Source of the DNA: Diplonema japonicum
Lineage: Eukaryota; Euglenozoa; Diplonemea; Diplonemida; Diplonemidae
DNA length: 64,000 nucleotides
Reading direction: 5' to 3'
NCBI GenBank assembly: GCA_964019335.1
Contig: OZ025657.1
Span: forward strand, 1 to 64,000
The notes beneath the pieces are model-generated. The model saw only the letters and a program-made list of their open reading frames with translations, had not been told where the DNA came from and searched no databases. Shown piece after piece: positions 12,501 through 22,522 of the stretch (positions within the stretch are counted from its first letter, which is position 1; every line of letters starts with the position of its first letter). Made by a program: the position numbers and the translations under genes.

Positions 12501-15287
12501 GTCCTTACCTGTGGCGTCCCACATGCACCCGACTGGCAGCGCATTGATGTGCTGGGATACGCAAGCACATATATCAGCCTGTAACAGAGGTTGGTGCTCA
12601 GTTCAGCATACCATGTCGGTAAGGCATTCCGAAACATTGGAATGAAACACGACCATCACTTCCAGGGGGCAGATCGCGAAAGCTGCCTCTAGGTCCATGG
12701 TGTTCCACCTGCAGTAGTATTTTCGCAACAAGGCATACCCAAGCAAAGGCACCAAACTTCTACACTCTTCTGCCCCCACTGAGGGATAGGGTATGCCAGG
12801 GCAGCCTTGTCCTTTTACAACACACAACCAATTCTGCAGCAGCGGGTGGTCGCTACAGCCAGTAGTAGCGTCTTTGAACTGCTGTGCACAGGAACACTGC
12901 TGCCCTCCCCGCTTCTTTGAGAGGCATATACTCCACTGCTGACCTGCTGTCTCAAGCAACGAAGCACTGCACGACTGTACTAGCATAGGTACACTGCACA
13001 AAGCCGGCCTCAGCAAACAGACATCAACGTGATCCTGGCACAATATTGCTAGGTCTTTCACATCCCATGTTGCATCACAAGCCACAAGGTCGTTCAATGC
13101 CTGACTCACCTGTGAAGTGTTAAGCATAGGGCCCACGCAGGAAGTGCAGACAAGCTTAAGGTCAGTGGTGTTGAATCGCCAATCTGGGTAAACGGTAGCA
13201 TATCTGCACTCAGGGACATAATCTTCGATTCGGCACATAGCAACTGCCAAGCATCCCGACGACCCATCCTGGTGCAGCTGGCAAGCACTTGCGTGAACGG
13301 ATGGGGTATTATACCCATGCGGCCCAAGGTAACCCCGCTCGCACGCAGCGCGCACATTCATCTCTATATCATAACTGTAGTGCTCCCCTTTACCAGTGCA
13401 CTGACCGTAGTCGCTGAGGCTATTGCTGAACGAAGCTAAATCTGAAAGGCACTTGTCACATAGTCTGGTGAAGTTTAAGACGTTCTGTTGCCACTGATGA
13501 TCAATCAACACCCTACAATGGGGCGCCTGCGTGAGGAAGGCAGTACGCCTTGACCAGCACTTACACAAAGTGTGCTCTAAATATATTTCAATATTACAGT
13601 CAGCGAGCAAGTTAGCTGTCAATCCTATATCTCGCAATATATCTGTTGTGCACTGCGTGCCGTTAGTGCATAAAAAGTCTCGGAAACCTTCACTTTTCAG
13701 AAAAGGGCCTCCATCCTTCCCCGAGACAAGCAGTTCGTAGAAAGCCCCCGAGCAGTGAGGGAGGCTTTTTGCACTGAGCAACGCAGGGGGGCAATTCCCT
13801 GCACCAATGCCGCCGGGAGAACAGACCGCCTTTACCCAATGCACTAAAGTTAGAGTCTTGTCCTCTTCACCAAGACATCGATAGTATGAATTTATAAGCG
13901 ATAGACTCTTGTCTGTGAGCAATTGAGGCTGGCACACCGAACATAATGTTGTGAAGTCAGGTAGCTCAAAAATATCAATGCATTGCGGTACTTCGAAGTA
14001 GAACGCGCTTTTTAAACTCGAGCACAAACATTCTCTCCGCCTCTCTTCGATGTTCAACCCACATGCCCCCAGGTAGTAAGTCCACTGTGTGTTAAAGCTA
14101 TCACTTATCGCGTTTGCACACTCACAAGAGTGAGGAAGAAAACATGGTCCAGATGGGAGCTCCTGAGGAACTGGGGCATCATAGGGTTGAATACCTGTTT
14201 CACTGAGTGTAAGGGTCACAGTTGCTGTTGGCAGCGTGGCGGTAAGTGTGGGGGAAGCAGTGGATACAATCTCGCGTGTGTGATTTCCGTCAAGCCAATC
14301 CAGAAGGTCCCCGCACTTTACATCGGGAAAACCTCCTTTCTTGCACTGCGTGTCGTACGTCAGCAACGAGTTATAGAGCGTTGGGCAGCCCCGAACCTCC
14401 GCCTCAGACAGCTTGCTATGGACACTAAAGGCATTAGTGAGACACAAAGTGCATTCCTCTTGTGTCATGGTTCCGCGACCGATCACAATGGATGCAAGTT
14501 TGTCACAGCGGCTAACACTAAGAAGGAAGTCGGCAACGCATTGGTCAGAACCCATGCAGAAGATCTTCATCCTATTAGTGACAGTCGAAATGGTTTCAGT
14601 CGGGCAAATAGATTGCTTCCATGTTGTAAGATCAAGCATGAACGGTAGGCACTTTCCACAAGTTTCACGCTGGTTACGTTGCAAGCCGAATTGCTCCATA
14701 ATGCCTACTGTCACATCGCACGGCTGACCAGACATACTTGCTTTGTAAGCATTCACAAAACAGTTTTCATGAATTACAGACTCACACACAGGCCGCATGG
14801 CTCCATCAAAAAACTTTGCTCGAGGGCATTCCACCAGCGGCACATTCATTGCTTTCAAGCAGGGTGTGCAATGTATCACTATGGTTTCAAGGGGGTACAC
14901 CTTGGGCGGGATGCCATCAACCCACGTCTCGATGCCGAGATCCAACAGTTCTTGGCAACCTGTAACAGCTACATCAGGGCACACAGATGTCCGCAGTCCT
15001 AACTCGTGGCATGTTTTGCTAACGCCTGCCGCCCAGTCCATATAGGCGGTGCACAGCCCAACGTCATCTAAACCAAGGTAGTAGTTCACAGTCGGTATAC
15101 AGGAATTGCACACAACTTTAAGCTCAGCAAGGGACAACGCCTTGTTGCTTGACATGTTTCTGAACACGGAACATTCTGGATACTTGTCGATCTCCTTCCA
15201 GACGCAGGGATCCGCCAGTGTTTTGCCCCCCCTAGCGAACGTTTGTCCCTGCCATGCGCACTGTACCACAGCAAGAATCCATAACAT
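9573..15287 (-). CDS. Giant Cys-rich secreted protein with GPI-anchor-like tail
   Basis: 1,893 residues after one intron (12579-12611, GTATGC...CAG, 33 nt) that joins two large open frames; unspliced reading stops inside the intron (GTATGCTGA). The start is ATG 15285-15287, just after a TTATTACAG acceptor, giving a signal peptide (MLWILAVVQCAWQG). The ectodomain has well over a hundred Cys residues in degenerate modules of the form LxxxCxxC followed 20-30 residues later by another Cys (for example LKVVCNSCIP, FTTLCSVCQP, LKLVCTSCVG, FTRLCDKCLS). The C-terminus is a Gly/Thr stretch followed by VPTVFIFLFPILVAVF and a stop, typical of a GPI-anchor signal. No family is recognised. A surface coat, adhesion or receptor protein is inferred from architecture. 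Confidence 0.8.
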
Positions 15288-15683
15288 CACCTGTAATAAG
15301 TTATCAGATGCAAAGATGAAAAACGATGACGTATTGTGAGAGGAGGAAAGGAATAGAGGAAGTGTGAAGACATGAAGAAGTAAACAAAGACTAACAACGT
15401 ACATCAGTAATACTGACGCTGCTCGAAGCCAAACACCAATCTCTCTGTGTTCGCTATGAGCGCAGCGAGACTTGTGCTATGCGGCTTCTTATTAAGCGGC
15501 CAAGGCTATCGCATTTGTAGCACCACGCACGCCATAACATAGCCTGACCATTAATAAGGCAGAGCAGACTCTCTGCATAGAAGAAGGGAGACAGCAAGAG
15601 AAAGGAAGAAGAGGGGAAGAAAGGAAGAGAGGAAGAATAGAATAATGAGAAATAAAGGCAAGGGCTTAATCGGTACATATTAA

Positions 15684-16583
15684 TTAGAATTTAGAATCTC
15701 CCGTGTATATGATGCAGAAGCGCTCGTAGAAACTCAGCCACATCACCTGCCACGGACCAAGGCGTGCCAGTGTAGGAACGAATCCTTTGAAAAGAGCGGT
15801 TGCGCCCTCATTCTGAAGGGTCATACGGACCATCTGGTACGGCGATATGTGATTAGTGTGGTTCATGACCCGTGTTTTGATGACGTCGAAAGGACACCCA
15901 ACAGCACTCGCAAGGAAGCCACTCGCAGAGGAGGCCAATAAATGTGTTGCGGAACTGTCTGCTGCAAGCGACGTTTTGCTCACCAGAATGTACTTGAAAC
16001 TATCGTAACTTGCAAGCCCCGTGGAGTGAATAGCTGCGCTTCTGCCACAAGAGGGCGTTGCACCCCTCCACAGCCCAGTGACGCCTGTTTCTTGGTAGAT
16101 GCTCTTGAATGCGTGAGAAGTACTCTGATACCTAGGCTTGCCGCCCTGAAGAGCTGTCTTGTTGTCAGCTTGCATGCGAACCTTTACGATGTCAGCCGGA
16201 ATGGCACAGAATTGCCCGAATGCCCCACTCATGGCTCCCGCAAGGCCCTTCTTAACAAAAGAGTGATCTTTGTCAGCTCCAAGAGCGTTCCTGATGGGGA
16301 GGTACGCAGCAAGGTTAACACCGCATTGCACGAATTGGCGAATCATTGCAGGGGGTATGCCACTGTAGAAAGCCTTGATGCCCTGGCTCTTGAACACCTC
16401 TTTCGCTGTCCCAAACATGCCGAGTTTAGTGCCCGTCTTCTGCGTGCCCACAACCTGCATTCTCACCCTTGTCGTGTCTATGGGGAATGTGAACATCTCC
16501 GCAATGCAAGCTGCACCGCTACTGCACAAGAATCGTGCACCAACATCACCGTTCGAACCCGAAGAGCTCCTTGCTTTCGCCAT
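15684..16583 (-). CDS. Mitochondrial carrier (SLC25 family, UCP/dicarboxylate-like)
   Basis: 299 residues, the normal carrier length, no intron. It has three repeats with carrier signatures FPIDTTRVRMQ, IPADIVKVRMQ and CPFDVIKTRVM, each preceding a second helix, giving six membrane segments in the inner mitochondrial membrane. The first motif with Arg in place of Lys and the ending GPWQVMWLSFYERF resemble the uncoupling-protein / dicarboxylate / oxoglutarate branch. The transported substrate cannot be assigned from sequence alone. It starts at ATG 16581-16583, with an acceptor ending CATCACGCAG about 35 bases upstream. Confidence 0.9.
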   Translation of the reverse strand: MAKARSSSGSNGDVGARFLCSSGAACIAEMFTFPIDTTRVRMQVVGTQKTGTKLGMFGTAKEVFKSQGIKAFYSGIPPAMIRQFVQCGVNLAAYLPIRNALGADKDHSFVKKGLAGAMSGAFGQFCAIPADIVKVRMQADNKTALQGGKPRYQSTSHAFKSIYQETGVTGLWRGATPSCGRSAAIHSTGLASYDSFKYILVSKTSLAADSSATHLLASSASGFLASAVGCPFDVIKTRVMNHTNHISPYQMVRMTLQNEGATALFKGFVPTLARLGPWQVMWLSFYERFCIIYTGDSKF

Positions 16584-16940
16584 TTATTCTCCTTTTTCTT
16601 TTTCCAACGGTGATAACCTGCGTGATGATGTAAACACAGAAAAGTCAAAAGCTGCAAAAAAGAAATCTTAATGCCATTGAAATAAATAAGAAAAGAAAAA
16701 GAAGAGACACAGATCATGAAGAATCCTACCTCTTGAAGATGCCGATAACACGTAAATAATAAATGGCAAGCAAACTAACCTAACACTAATAAAATAGAAC
16801 TAATACTACTTTTGCGACACTGGATACAACAGAAAATTCACTTTGATGGAGGAGCAGTGTTAGCAACGACCACCAAGAAGAAAAGAAATTATAAAAGGCC
16901 AAAGTAGCCGAGGGAGGATCTATGAGTCATTTGGTCATCG

Positions 16941-19900
16941 TTACAAAAGAAAACGAGATGGATATTGCTGGTCAGCGACGTGCCCCATACCACTGACGTG
17001 GATGGTCGTGCTGGCTGCAGGTGAGAATGAAGCAGAAGAAAAAGATAGGTTACGCTGCTGGGTATGGTGGGACATTCTTGTGGCGAGCGGGTTGTAGGCC
17101 ATCTGAACGTCAGGTTTAGGGGGTGACAGGTTGAGCTTTTCTAGTACTCGCTGCTGCGCGGTTGGTGACAAGCCACTCATGATCTCATGAACATCTCGCC
17201 AGGCAAACCCAGCACTTGGATCCAACTCTTTTTTATTACACATTTCCTCATAACTGACGTGCGACAGCGGGTGAGGGACGCCCATGTCCCTGCACATGTT
17301 AACTAGCTCGATGAAGTTCAGCTGCTTGTCATCACCCGCGTACCTCTCGAGCAGGATGTCATTCGGATCAGCCGTTTCTACCTCCAGTAGAACTGCCTCA
17401 CCTCGGCTTGTGAAAAATTGCATTAGCTTCCCACACTCACCTGGGTCCTTGGGTTTCAACCCATTTACGGATTTTATCAAGTAACCAGGAGACATGCCCG
17501 ATAGGTGAGCACTCGAACCATAGTTTACTCTTGTCACCCTACATGAGTCTGGGTCCAAGCCAAACCCAAGAGGTACACGAGGGCCACCTTCTGGTGGGTA
17601 TAATTTCAAAGCAAAAGAATGTACTTCACCACTAGGCCACGTGCTATCAGCCACCCATGGGTAAGGCTCTCGACTCCTCTTAAGCTTTTCCTTTTCGATC
17701 CTTTTCTTAAGTAGATGCCTTGTGAGCCATCCTCTGACGAGAGCTTGTGCTCTAATGAGCGACAACTGATACGACAACGAGTGGGCAGTTTCCTCAGGCG
17801 CTTCCGCAATAGCATTCCCATGTTCCTTCTCCTTTTCTTTGAGCTGTTGCTGGATAGTTTCTGGCAAGTCCTGGCCGTATTTCAACCTAAATAATTTCGG
17901 GATGATCTCACCTTGAGGGATGAGTCCGCTGCCCTGGTCGAGCTTCAGATCCAGCAATATTGTAAACTTTGTCATTTCGCGTTTTGAGCAATTCTCTTCA
18001 GGGCCAAGAGGAGGTCCTATTGCCACCAAGAACGATTCAAGGTCATCGGGGTGCAAGCCGCCACCCTCGTAACCATCGATGGTTCGCTGCCTGTTGTTCC
18101 ACGCTATTCTGACCTTTTCCATGTATTCCTCGGAGCATGTGTCTTCAGAGTCAGACTGAGAAAAGGCGTCAAGGATGACAGCGATGAACAAGTTCAGAAG
18201 CACATACATCCCTGATAGTGTGAAAGAACAAAAGTAGATTGCAGCAATGGTAGGGCTGCCGCACTCATCAAGGTGCGAGTCGCAGTCGTGTGGTGGCTGC
18301 ACCGATGCTGCCTTCAGGATGGCCTGCCATGCCTCTCCGGTAGTCATTCGCAGCAACAGTAGTAGTGAGAAGCAAAAGTTTTCGAAGTTAGCATACGGCC
18401 CCATGGAGTCGTTCCTCTTAAGCTTCGCAAAAAGCTTAACACCAAGCACAGCATACACGAAGAACATCAACGACAAGATGCCTGCCACATTTATCATACT
18501 GGGTAGGGAGAGATACAGAGTACGAAGGATACGTTTGATGCCTTGCGCTTTCTTCACCATTCGGAGTAGCCTTGCCAACCTTAGTACACGGAACATCGAA
18601 ACAGCCGCACCAGCAGACACGAAGAGACTGACTATGATGCCCACCGTCGACAGGCAAACGATGGTGAAGTCAAACCTGTTCCACACATCGTTGAAGTACC
18701 CCTTATAGTCGTCTAGGATCTTAATTGCAGCCTCCAGCGCGAATATTACGTAAAACCCTGTGTTGAACCAATCAAGTGCGGTGTTCCAATAGTCAGGAGC
18801 AGGGTAAAACTCGAGCGCCATAAGAATGACGTTTATGCAAATGCAGCAAGTAATCGCCATGTCGAAGTAGAAGGACGACACGAAAGCACTCAAGTACGTA
18901 TGGTTCTCTTGCCGTTGGACAGCAGCCGAAGAGCTCATTATGTTGAGCATCTTGCTGTGGTGATTGACCCACATCTTCTGCCGTTCGTTTAAGAAGATTC
19001 CTCCACTGCTTGCCTTTTCTTTCTCTTGGTAATAGGTGTCGATAAGCACACCAATGAACATGTTGATAATAAAGAAAGCACCGAACACGATAAAAATAAC
19101 AAAGTACAGGGCCATGATCGGGTTGTTGTTCTTACGAGGTGCCTCGTCGACTGACACAGCATCTATCCCTAGGTTCATAACGTCCACCCACCCCTCCAGA
19201 GATGCGACCTCGAACAGGTTTAAGAAAGCATTTGGCAAGTTGTCGAAGTTTGAGTCATAAGTTATCCATCTGCAGGGCTCCCCTGCGGGGCCGTTGCATT
19301 TCGTGATATTCAAACAATCAACCTTCAACGTGATACCGGTGCTGTCCTCCATGTCACCATACGAGTCAAGGGAACAACGATAGAACTTCCCAGAAAAGAT
19401 CTGCACTCCTAGGATCCCGAAGATCAGCCACACCAACAACGAGATCAACAGTACATTCATCAACGGCGCAATACTCCTGAGCAGTGCCTGCACGACAACC
19501 TTCATCCCTTCGAATTTGTTGATAAAACGCAAAGGACGTAGGGCCCGCATGACTTTGATGAAATCCAGGTTCTCGGCGCCTGGCGTCACAAGCGAAATCA
19601 GAGATACAAGTACAATAATGAAGTCCAGCACATTCCAACCCTCCTTTCGCAAGTAACTTGTAGGGTGCATAATAAAGCCCATTGCAACCGACTTGAACAC
19701 AGACTCTGCCACGAAAACCCACACCATAATGAAATTGATGGTTGCAAGTGTCTGCTCTCTCGGGTGGTCCACAGGCTTCATGGGGTCTTCAAGAGCCAGC
19801 GTTACAGTAGAAACCAAGATAGCAATAAGAACCAGAGCTTCGAAGTAATTACTTTCCACTATTTTCAGCATGGTGTTCCTGATGGGGCTGTCATGATCAA

Positions 19901-22421
19901 AAAAAAGGAGCGACCTCTCAGAGTCGATGCGTTTCTGGATCCAAGGGGGCCATTTGATCTTCCCCTGCTTCGTCTCCAGCGTATCTTTCGCGATAATGGT
20001 CCCACCTGGCTCTGCTGTCTCATAGTTGCGCAGCACGTCATCAGCTTTGGCAGTGGGGCTACTCGGATCTTCTTCAATATCTTCGTATGCCCCCAATTTC
20101 TTCCATTCTGCCATAGGGCTTCCCACCTCCTCACCATAAGGGCTCGGTTCTTCCTTGAAGTCATCTTCTCTGTCTTCGTCATCCTCCGTCGCTGTGGAGC
20201 CTGTCTCCTTCAGGTCACGGCTAGAGAGCAGCACAGCAATGAACAAGTTTAGCATCATGTAGTTACCAAGGATGTAGTACAGAACAAAGTAGAGAGATAC
20301 CCAGTCGCCCACAGATCGCATCCCATTGTACATCACCTTGTTCCAATCCTCCCCGGTCAGGATCTGGAACGATGTCAACAGGCTCGCCCCAAGGTTGTCG
20401 TAGTTCGACCTCGGCACACCACCGCAGCCACGACCTGTGGACAACTCTGCTTCTGATAATCCAGGTGCGTCAGGATTCCAAGAATCATCCAAGTGACAGA
20501 ACTCGCCTCCAAAGAGCTGCATGCCAAGAAGGGAAACAATGAACACCACTAACAAAAGAAGGGCTGTCAGGATGGCAGCGCCTTTCATTGAAGAAAGTAG
20601 AATGCCGATCCATCTCTGCAGAATAGGTACTTGCTTCGCAAGGCGTAGCACACGCAGCGCTCGGAAGGTACGGAACACTGACACATTAGCTGCATCCACG
20701 ACATTCATGAGCTCTACGACAGACAGCACCGCAATCAAGAAGTCAAAACAGTTGAAACCGTCTCCGAAGTAATCGAGAGGCCCAAGGGCGAAGAGCTTGA
20801 CGGCTGCCTCGAAGCCAAACACAATAGTGAACAGGATGTTGAGCCAGAACAAAATATCGGTCATGATGGTTGGCTGGTTGTGGTGCTCTGCAGCCAAGGT
20901 GATGGTGTTGAGGAGGATCACAAACATTACGCCACCCCTGAACATCTTGTTCCAAAAGGGCTTTGTTGTGTTTTCCCCTGTGGGCTCTACATATTGATAC
21001 AAAAAGTCTCTTAACGGGCCTCTTTCTCGCATTGCATTCAAGTGATCCATTATTGTGGACAGTATACTGCCCATAGGCCCAACATTCTTCACATTGTCCA
21101 CCAGCTCCCCCATTCCTAGCCCTGTTCCGGAGGGGCCTTTTTTCGACATCGTACTCGCAATCAGGTTTTGATGTGTAGAAGCATACTCCATAAACTCCTC
21201 TATAGTGACCGTTCCCCCTCCATCCTTATCCATCTCACTGAAGACCTTGTCCAATTCTTCCACCTCAATGTCTTTTCCTGTTATCTTCTTGAGCATCTTC
21301 CTGACTTCATCCTTGTCCAACTCCCCACCGCCGTCTTTGTCTATAGCGTGGAATACAGCAGCAGTCTGTTCCTCTTGCTTCATAGCAAAGGACTCCGTGA
21401 TGATGACAATGGTAAGGTTGAGGATGAAAAATGACCCAAAGATGATCAAGATGATCCAAAAGAACGAAGCGAAGTACGTGGTGGCGTACATCGTCTCATA
21501 CATAGAGTCTGTCCAGCCCTCAAGGGTGAGGGCGATGAACAACGTGAGTGCGGTGACGCCCATGTTGTCGAACGAGAGTTTCCCGAAGTTGGGATTGTCG
21601 CCAAACTCGCGACATGTCGAGCCCCATTCACAGATGTGGCCACCGATGTTGGGGTGGTGCCCTGTAGTGCAGATTCGATCCCCAGCGAGCACTAATGTAG
21701 CGTTCGGGATACTTGATTCCACCGCAGCTAGGCTGTCGTTTGTCACGCAATGCCACCTGAACAGGCCCTTCCACTGCTGAATAGCAATAATACCCATGAT
21801 CAGGAGGAAGAAGAAGTACAAAATGAAAACGTCTAAAAGCTGTGGCAAACTTGCAAGGATTGACAAAACAAGCACCCGTACGCCAGGGAAAGCCTGAACA
21901 GCCTTGAGAGGACGAAGCAACCTGAAAGCCCGCAATCCTGTGATCCCTGGCCCATTGAATTTCACGATGACCTCCAAAAAGAAGGAAAGTAGACCAGACA
22001 CCACGATGATGAAGTCGAGCATGTTCCATTCGTCCTTGATGTAGGCGTCAGGCCTCGCGATGAAAGAGAGGCCGAGTACCTTTATAAGAAATTCAACCAC
22101 GAATAGAAACACAAACACATAGTCAGAATATTTCGTAAATTTACACAACGACGTCACGCAGTCTTTATCCGTTGGATCCTCCATTGATAGTGTGATACAG
22201 TTAAGCACAATCACCGTTAACCAGAATCTCTCGAACCATATATTCCCGTAGATTTGTTTCCTACACCAATTCCTCACCCCGTCGCCCCACTCCTCGATGT
22301 ACAGTGTCACGTTCGAAATATCTGAGCTGTCATCGTCATCATCCTCCAGCTCGTTCTGCTTGTCCAAGAGCTGGATCTTCTTATCTGTAAGACCCTCGTC
22401 ATCTTGGGTCATGTACCCCAT
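16941..22421 (-). CDS. Four-domain voltage-gated Ca2+ channel with EF-hands, IQ and PDZ
   Basis: 1,826 residues in one exon. Four repeats of S1-S6 are visible, each with an Arg/Lys-rich S4 (FRLLRPLKAVQAF; FRTFRALRVLRLAKQV; MRALRPLRFINKF; FRVLRLARLLRMVKKA). The pore loops read LEGW, GEDW, LEGW and GEAW, giving an EEEE selectivity ring as in calcium channels. The I-II linker (about residues 350-420) contains two canonical EF-hands (DKDGGGELDKDE and DKDGGGTVTIEE). After domain IV are an acidic region, an IQ motif (IRAQALVRGWLTRHLLKKR), and a PDZ-like domain near 1610-1690 (PLGFGLDPDS...LSGMSPGYLIKSVNGLKP). Animal Cav channels have C-terminal EF-hands and no PDZ domain of their own. A comparison with the trypanosome flagellar channel FS179 would be informative. 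It starts at ATG 22419-22421 after a CCACGCAG acceptor. Confidence 0.93.
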   Translation of the reverse strand: MGYMTQDDEGLTDKKIQLLDKQNELEDDDDDSSDISNVTLYIEEWGDGVRNWCRKQIYGNIWFERFWLTVIVLNCITLSMEDPTDKDCVTSLCKFTKYSDYVFVFLFVVEFLIKVLGLSFIARPDAYIKDEWNMLDFIIVVSGLLSFFLEVIVKFNGPGITGLRAFRLLRPLKAVQAFPGVRVLVLSILASLPQLLDVFILYFFFLLIMGIIAIQQWKGLFRWHCVTNDSLAAVESSIPNATLVLAGDRICTTGHHPNIGGHICEWGSTCREFGDNPNFGKLSFDNMGVTALTLFIALTLEGWTDSMYETMYATTYFASFFWIILIIFGSFFILNLTIVIITESFAMKQEEQTAAVFHAIDKDGGGELDKDEVRKMLKKITGKDIEVEELDKVFSEMDKDGGGTVTIEEFMEYASTHQNLIASTMSKKGPSGTGLGMGELVDNVKNVGPMGSILSTIMDHLNAMRERGPLRDFLYQYVEPTGENTTKPFWNKMFRGGVMFVILLNTITLAAEHHNQPTIMTDILFWLNILFTIVFGFEAAVKLFALGPLDYFGDGFNCFDFLIAVLSVVELMNVVDAANVSVFRTFRALRVLRLAKQVPILQRWIGILLSSMKGAAILTALLLLVVFIVSLLGMQLFGGEFCHLDDSWNPDAPGLSEAELSTGRGCGGVPRSNYDNLGASLLTSFQILTGEDWNKVMYNGMRSVGDWVSLYFVLYYILGNYMMLNLFIAVLLSSRDLKETGSTATEDDEDREDDFKEEPSPYGEEVGSPMAEWKKLGAYEDIEEDPSSPTAKADDVLRNYETAEPGGTIIAKDTLETKQGKIKWPPWIQKRIDSERSLLFFDHDSPIRNTMLKIVESNYFEALVLIAILVSTVTLALEDPMKPVDHPREQTLATINFIMVWVFVAESVFKSVAMGFIMHPTSYLRKEGWNVLDFIIVLVSLISLVTPGAENLDFIKVMRALRPLRFINKFEGMKVVVQALLRSIAPLMNVLLISLLVWLIFGILGVQIFSGKFYRCSLDSYGDMEDSTGITLKVDCLNITKCNGPAGEPCRWITYDSNFDNLPNAFLNLFEVASLEGWVDVMNLGIDAVSVDEAPRKNNNPIMALYFVIFIVFGAFFIINMFIGVLIDTYYQEKEKASSGGIFLNERQKMWVNHHSKMLNIMSSSAAVQRQENHTYLSAFVSSFYFDMAITCCICINVILMALEFYPAPDYWNTALDWFNTGFYVIFALEAAIKILDDYKGYFNDVWNRFDFTIVCLSTVGIIVSLFVSAGAAVSMFRVLRLARLLRMVKKAQGIKRILRTLYLSLPSMINVAGILSLMFFVYAVLGVKLFAKLKRNDSMGPYANFENFCFSLLLLLRMTTGEAWQAILKAASVQPPHDCDSHLDECGSPTIAAIYFCSFTLSGMYVLLNLFIAVILDAFSQSDSEDTCSEEYMEKVRIAWNNRQRTIDGYEGGGLHPDDLESFLVAIGPPLGPEENCSKREMTKFTILLDLKLDQGSGLIPQGEIIPKLFRLKYGQDLPETIQQQLKEKEKEHGNAIAEAPEETAHSLSYQLSLIRAQALVRGWLTRHLLKKRIEKEKLKRSREPYPWVADSTWPSGEVHSFALKLYPPEGGPRVPLGFGLDPDSCRVTRVNYGSSAHLSGMSPGYLIKSVNGLKPKDPGECGKLMQFFTSRGEAVLLEVETADPNDILLERYAGDDKQLNFIELVNMCRDMGVPHPLSHVSYEEMCNKKELDPSAGFAWRDVHEIMSGLSPTAQQRVLEKLNLSPPKPDVQMAYNPLATRMSHHTQQRNLSFSSASFSPAASTTIHVSGMGHVADQQYPSRFLL

Positions 22422-22522
22422 GGTACCGATCCTGCGTGGTATTCATTAAAACAAAAGCTTCGCGGAATGCGAAAACTAACACTCCTGATATCGAAAATCA
22501 AGAAAAGGATAGCAAACACGCA

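Noticed and set aside
12603-12611. Stop codon ending the first Cys-rich frame as the true gene end
   Set aside because: The TGA lies inside a GTATGC intron; splicing continues directly into the next large frame with the same Cys-rich style.
15288-15404. Upstream extension of the Cys-rich protein (start near 15404)
   Set aside because: The extension passes through the acceptor TTATTACAG; the ATG at 15285-15287 gives a clean signal peptide.
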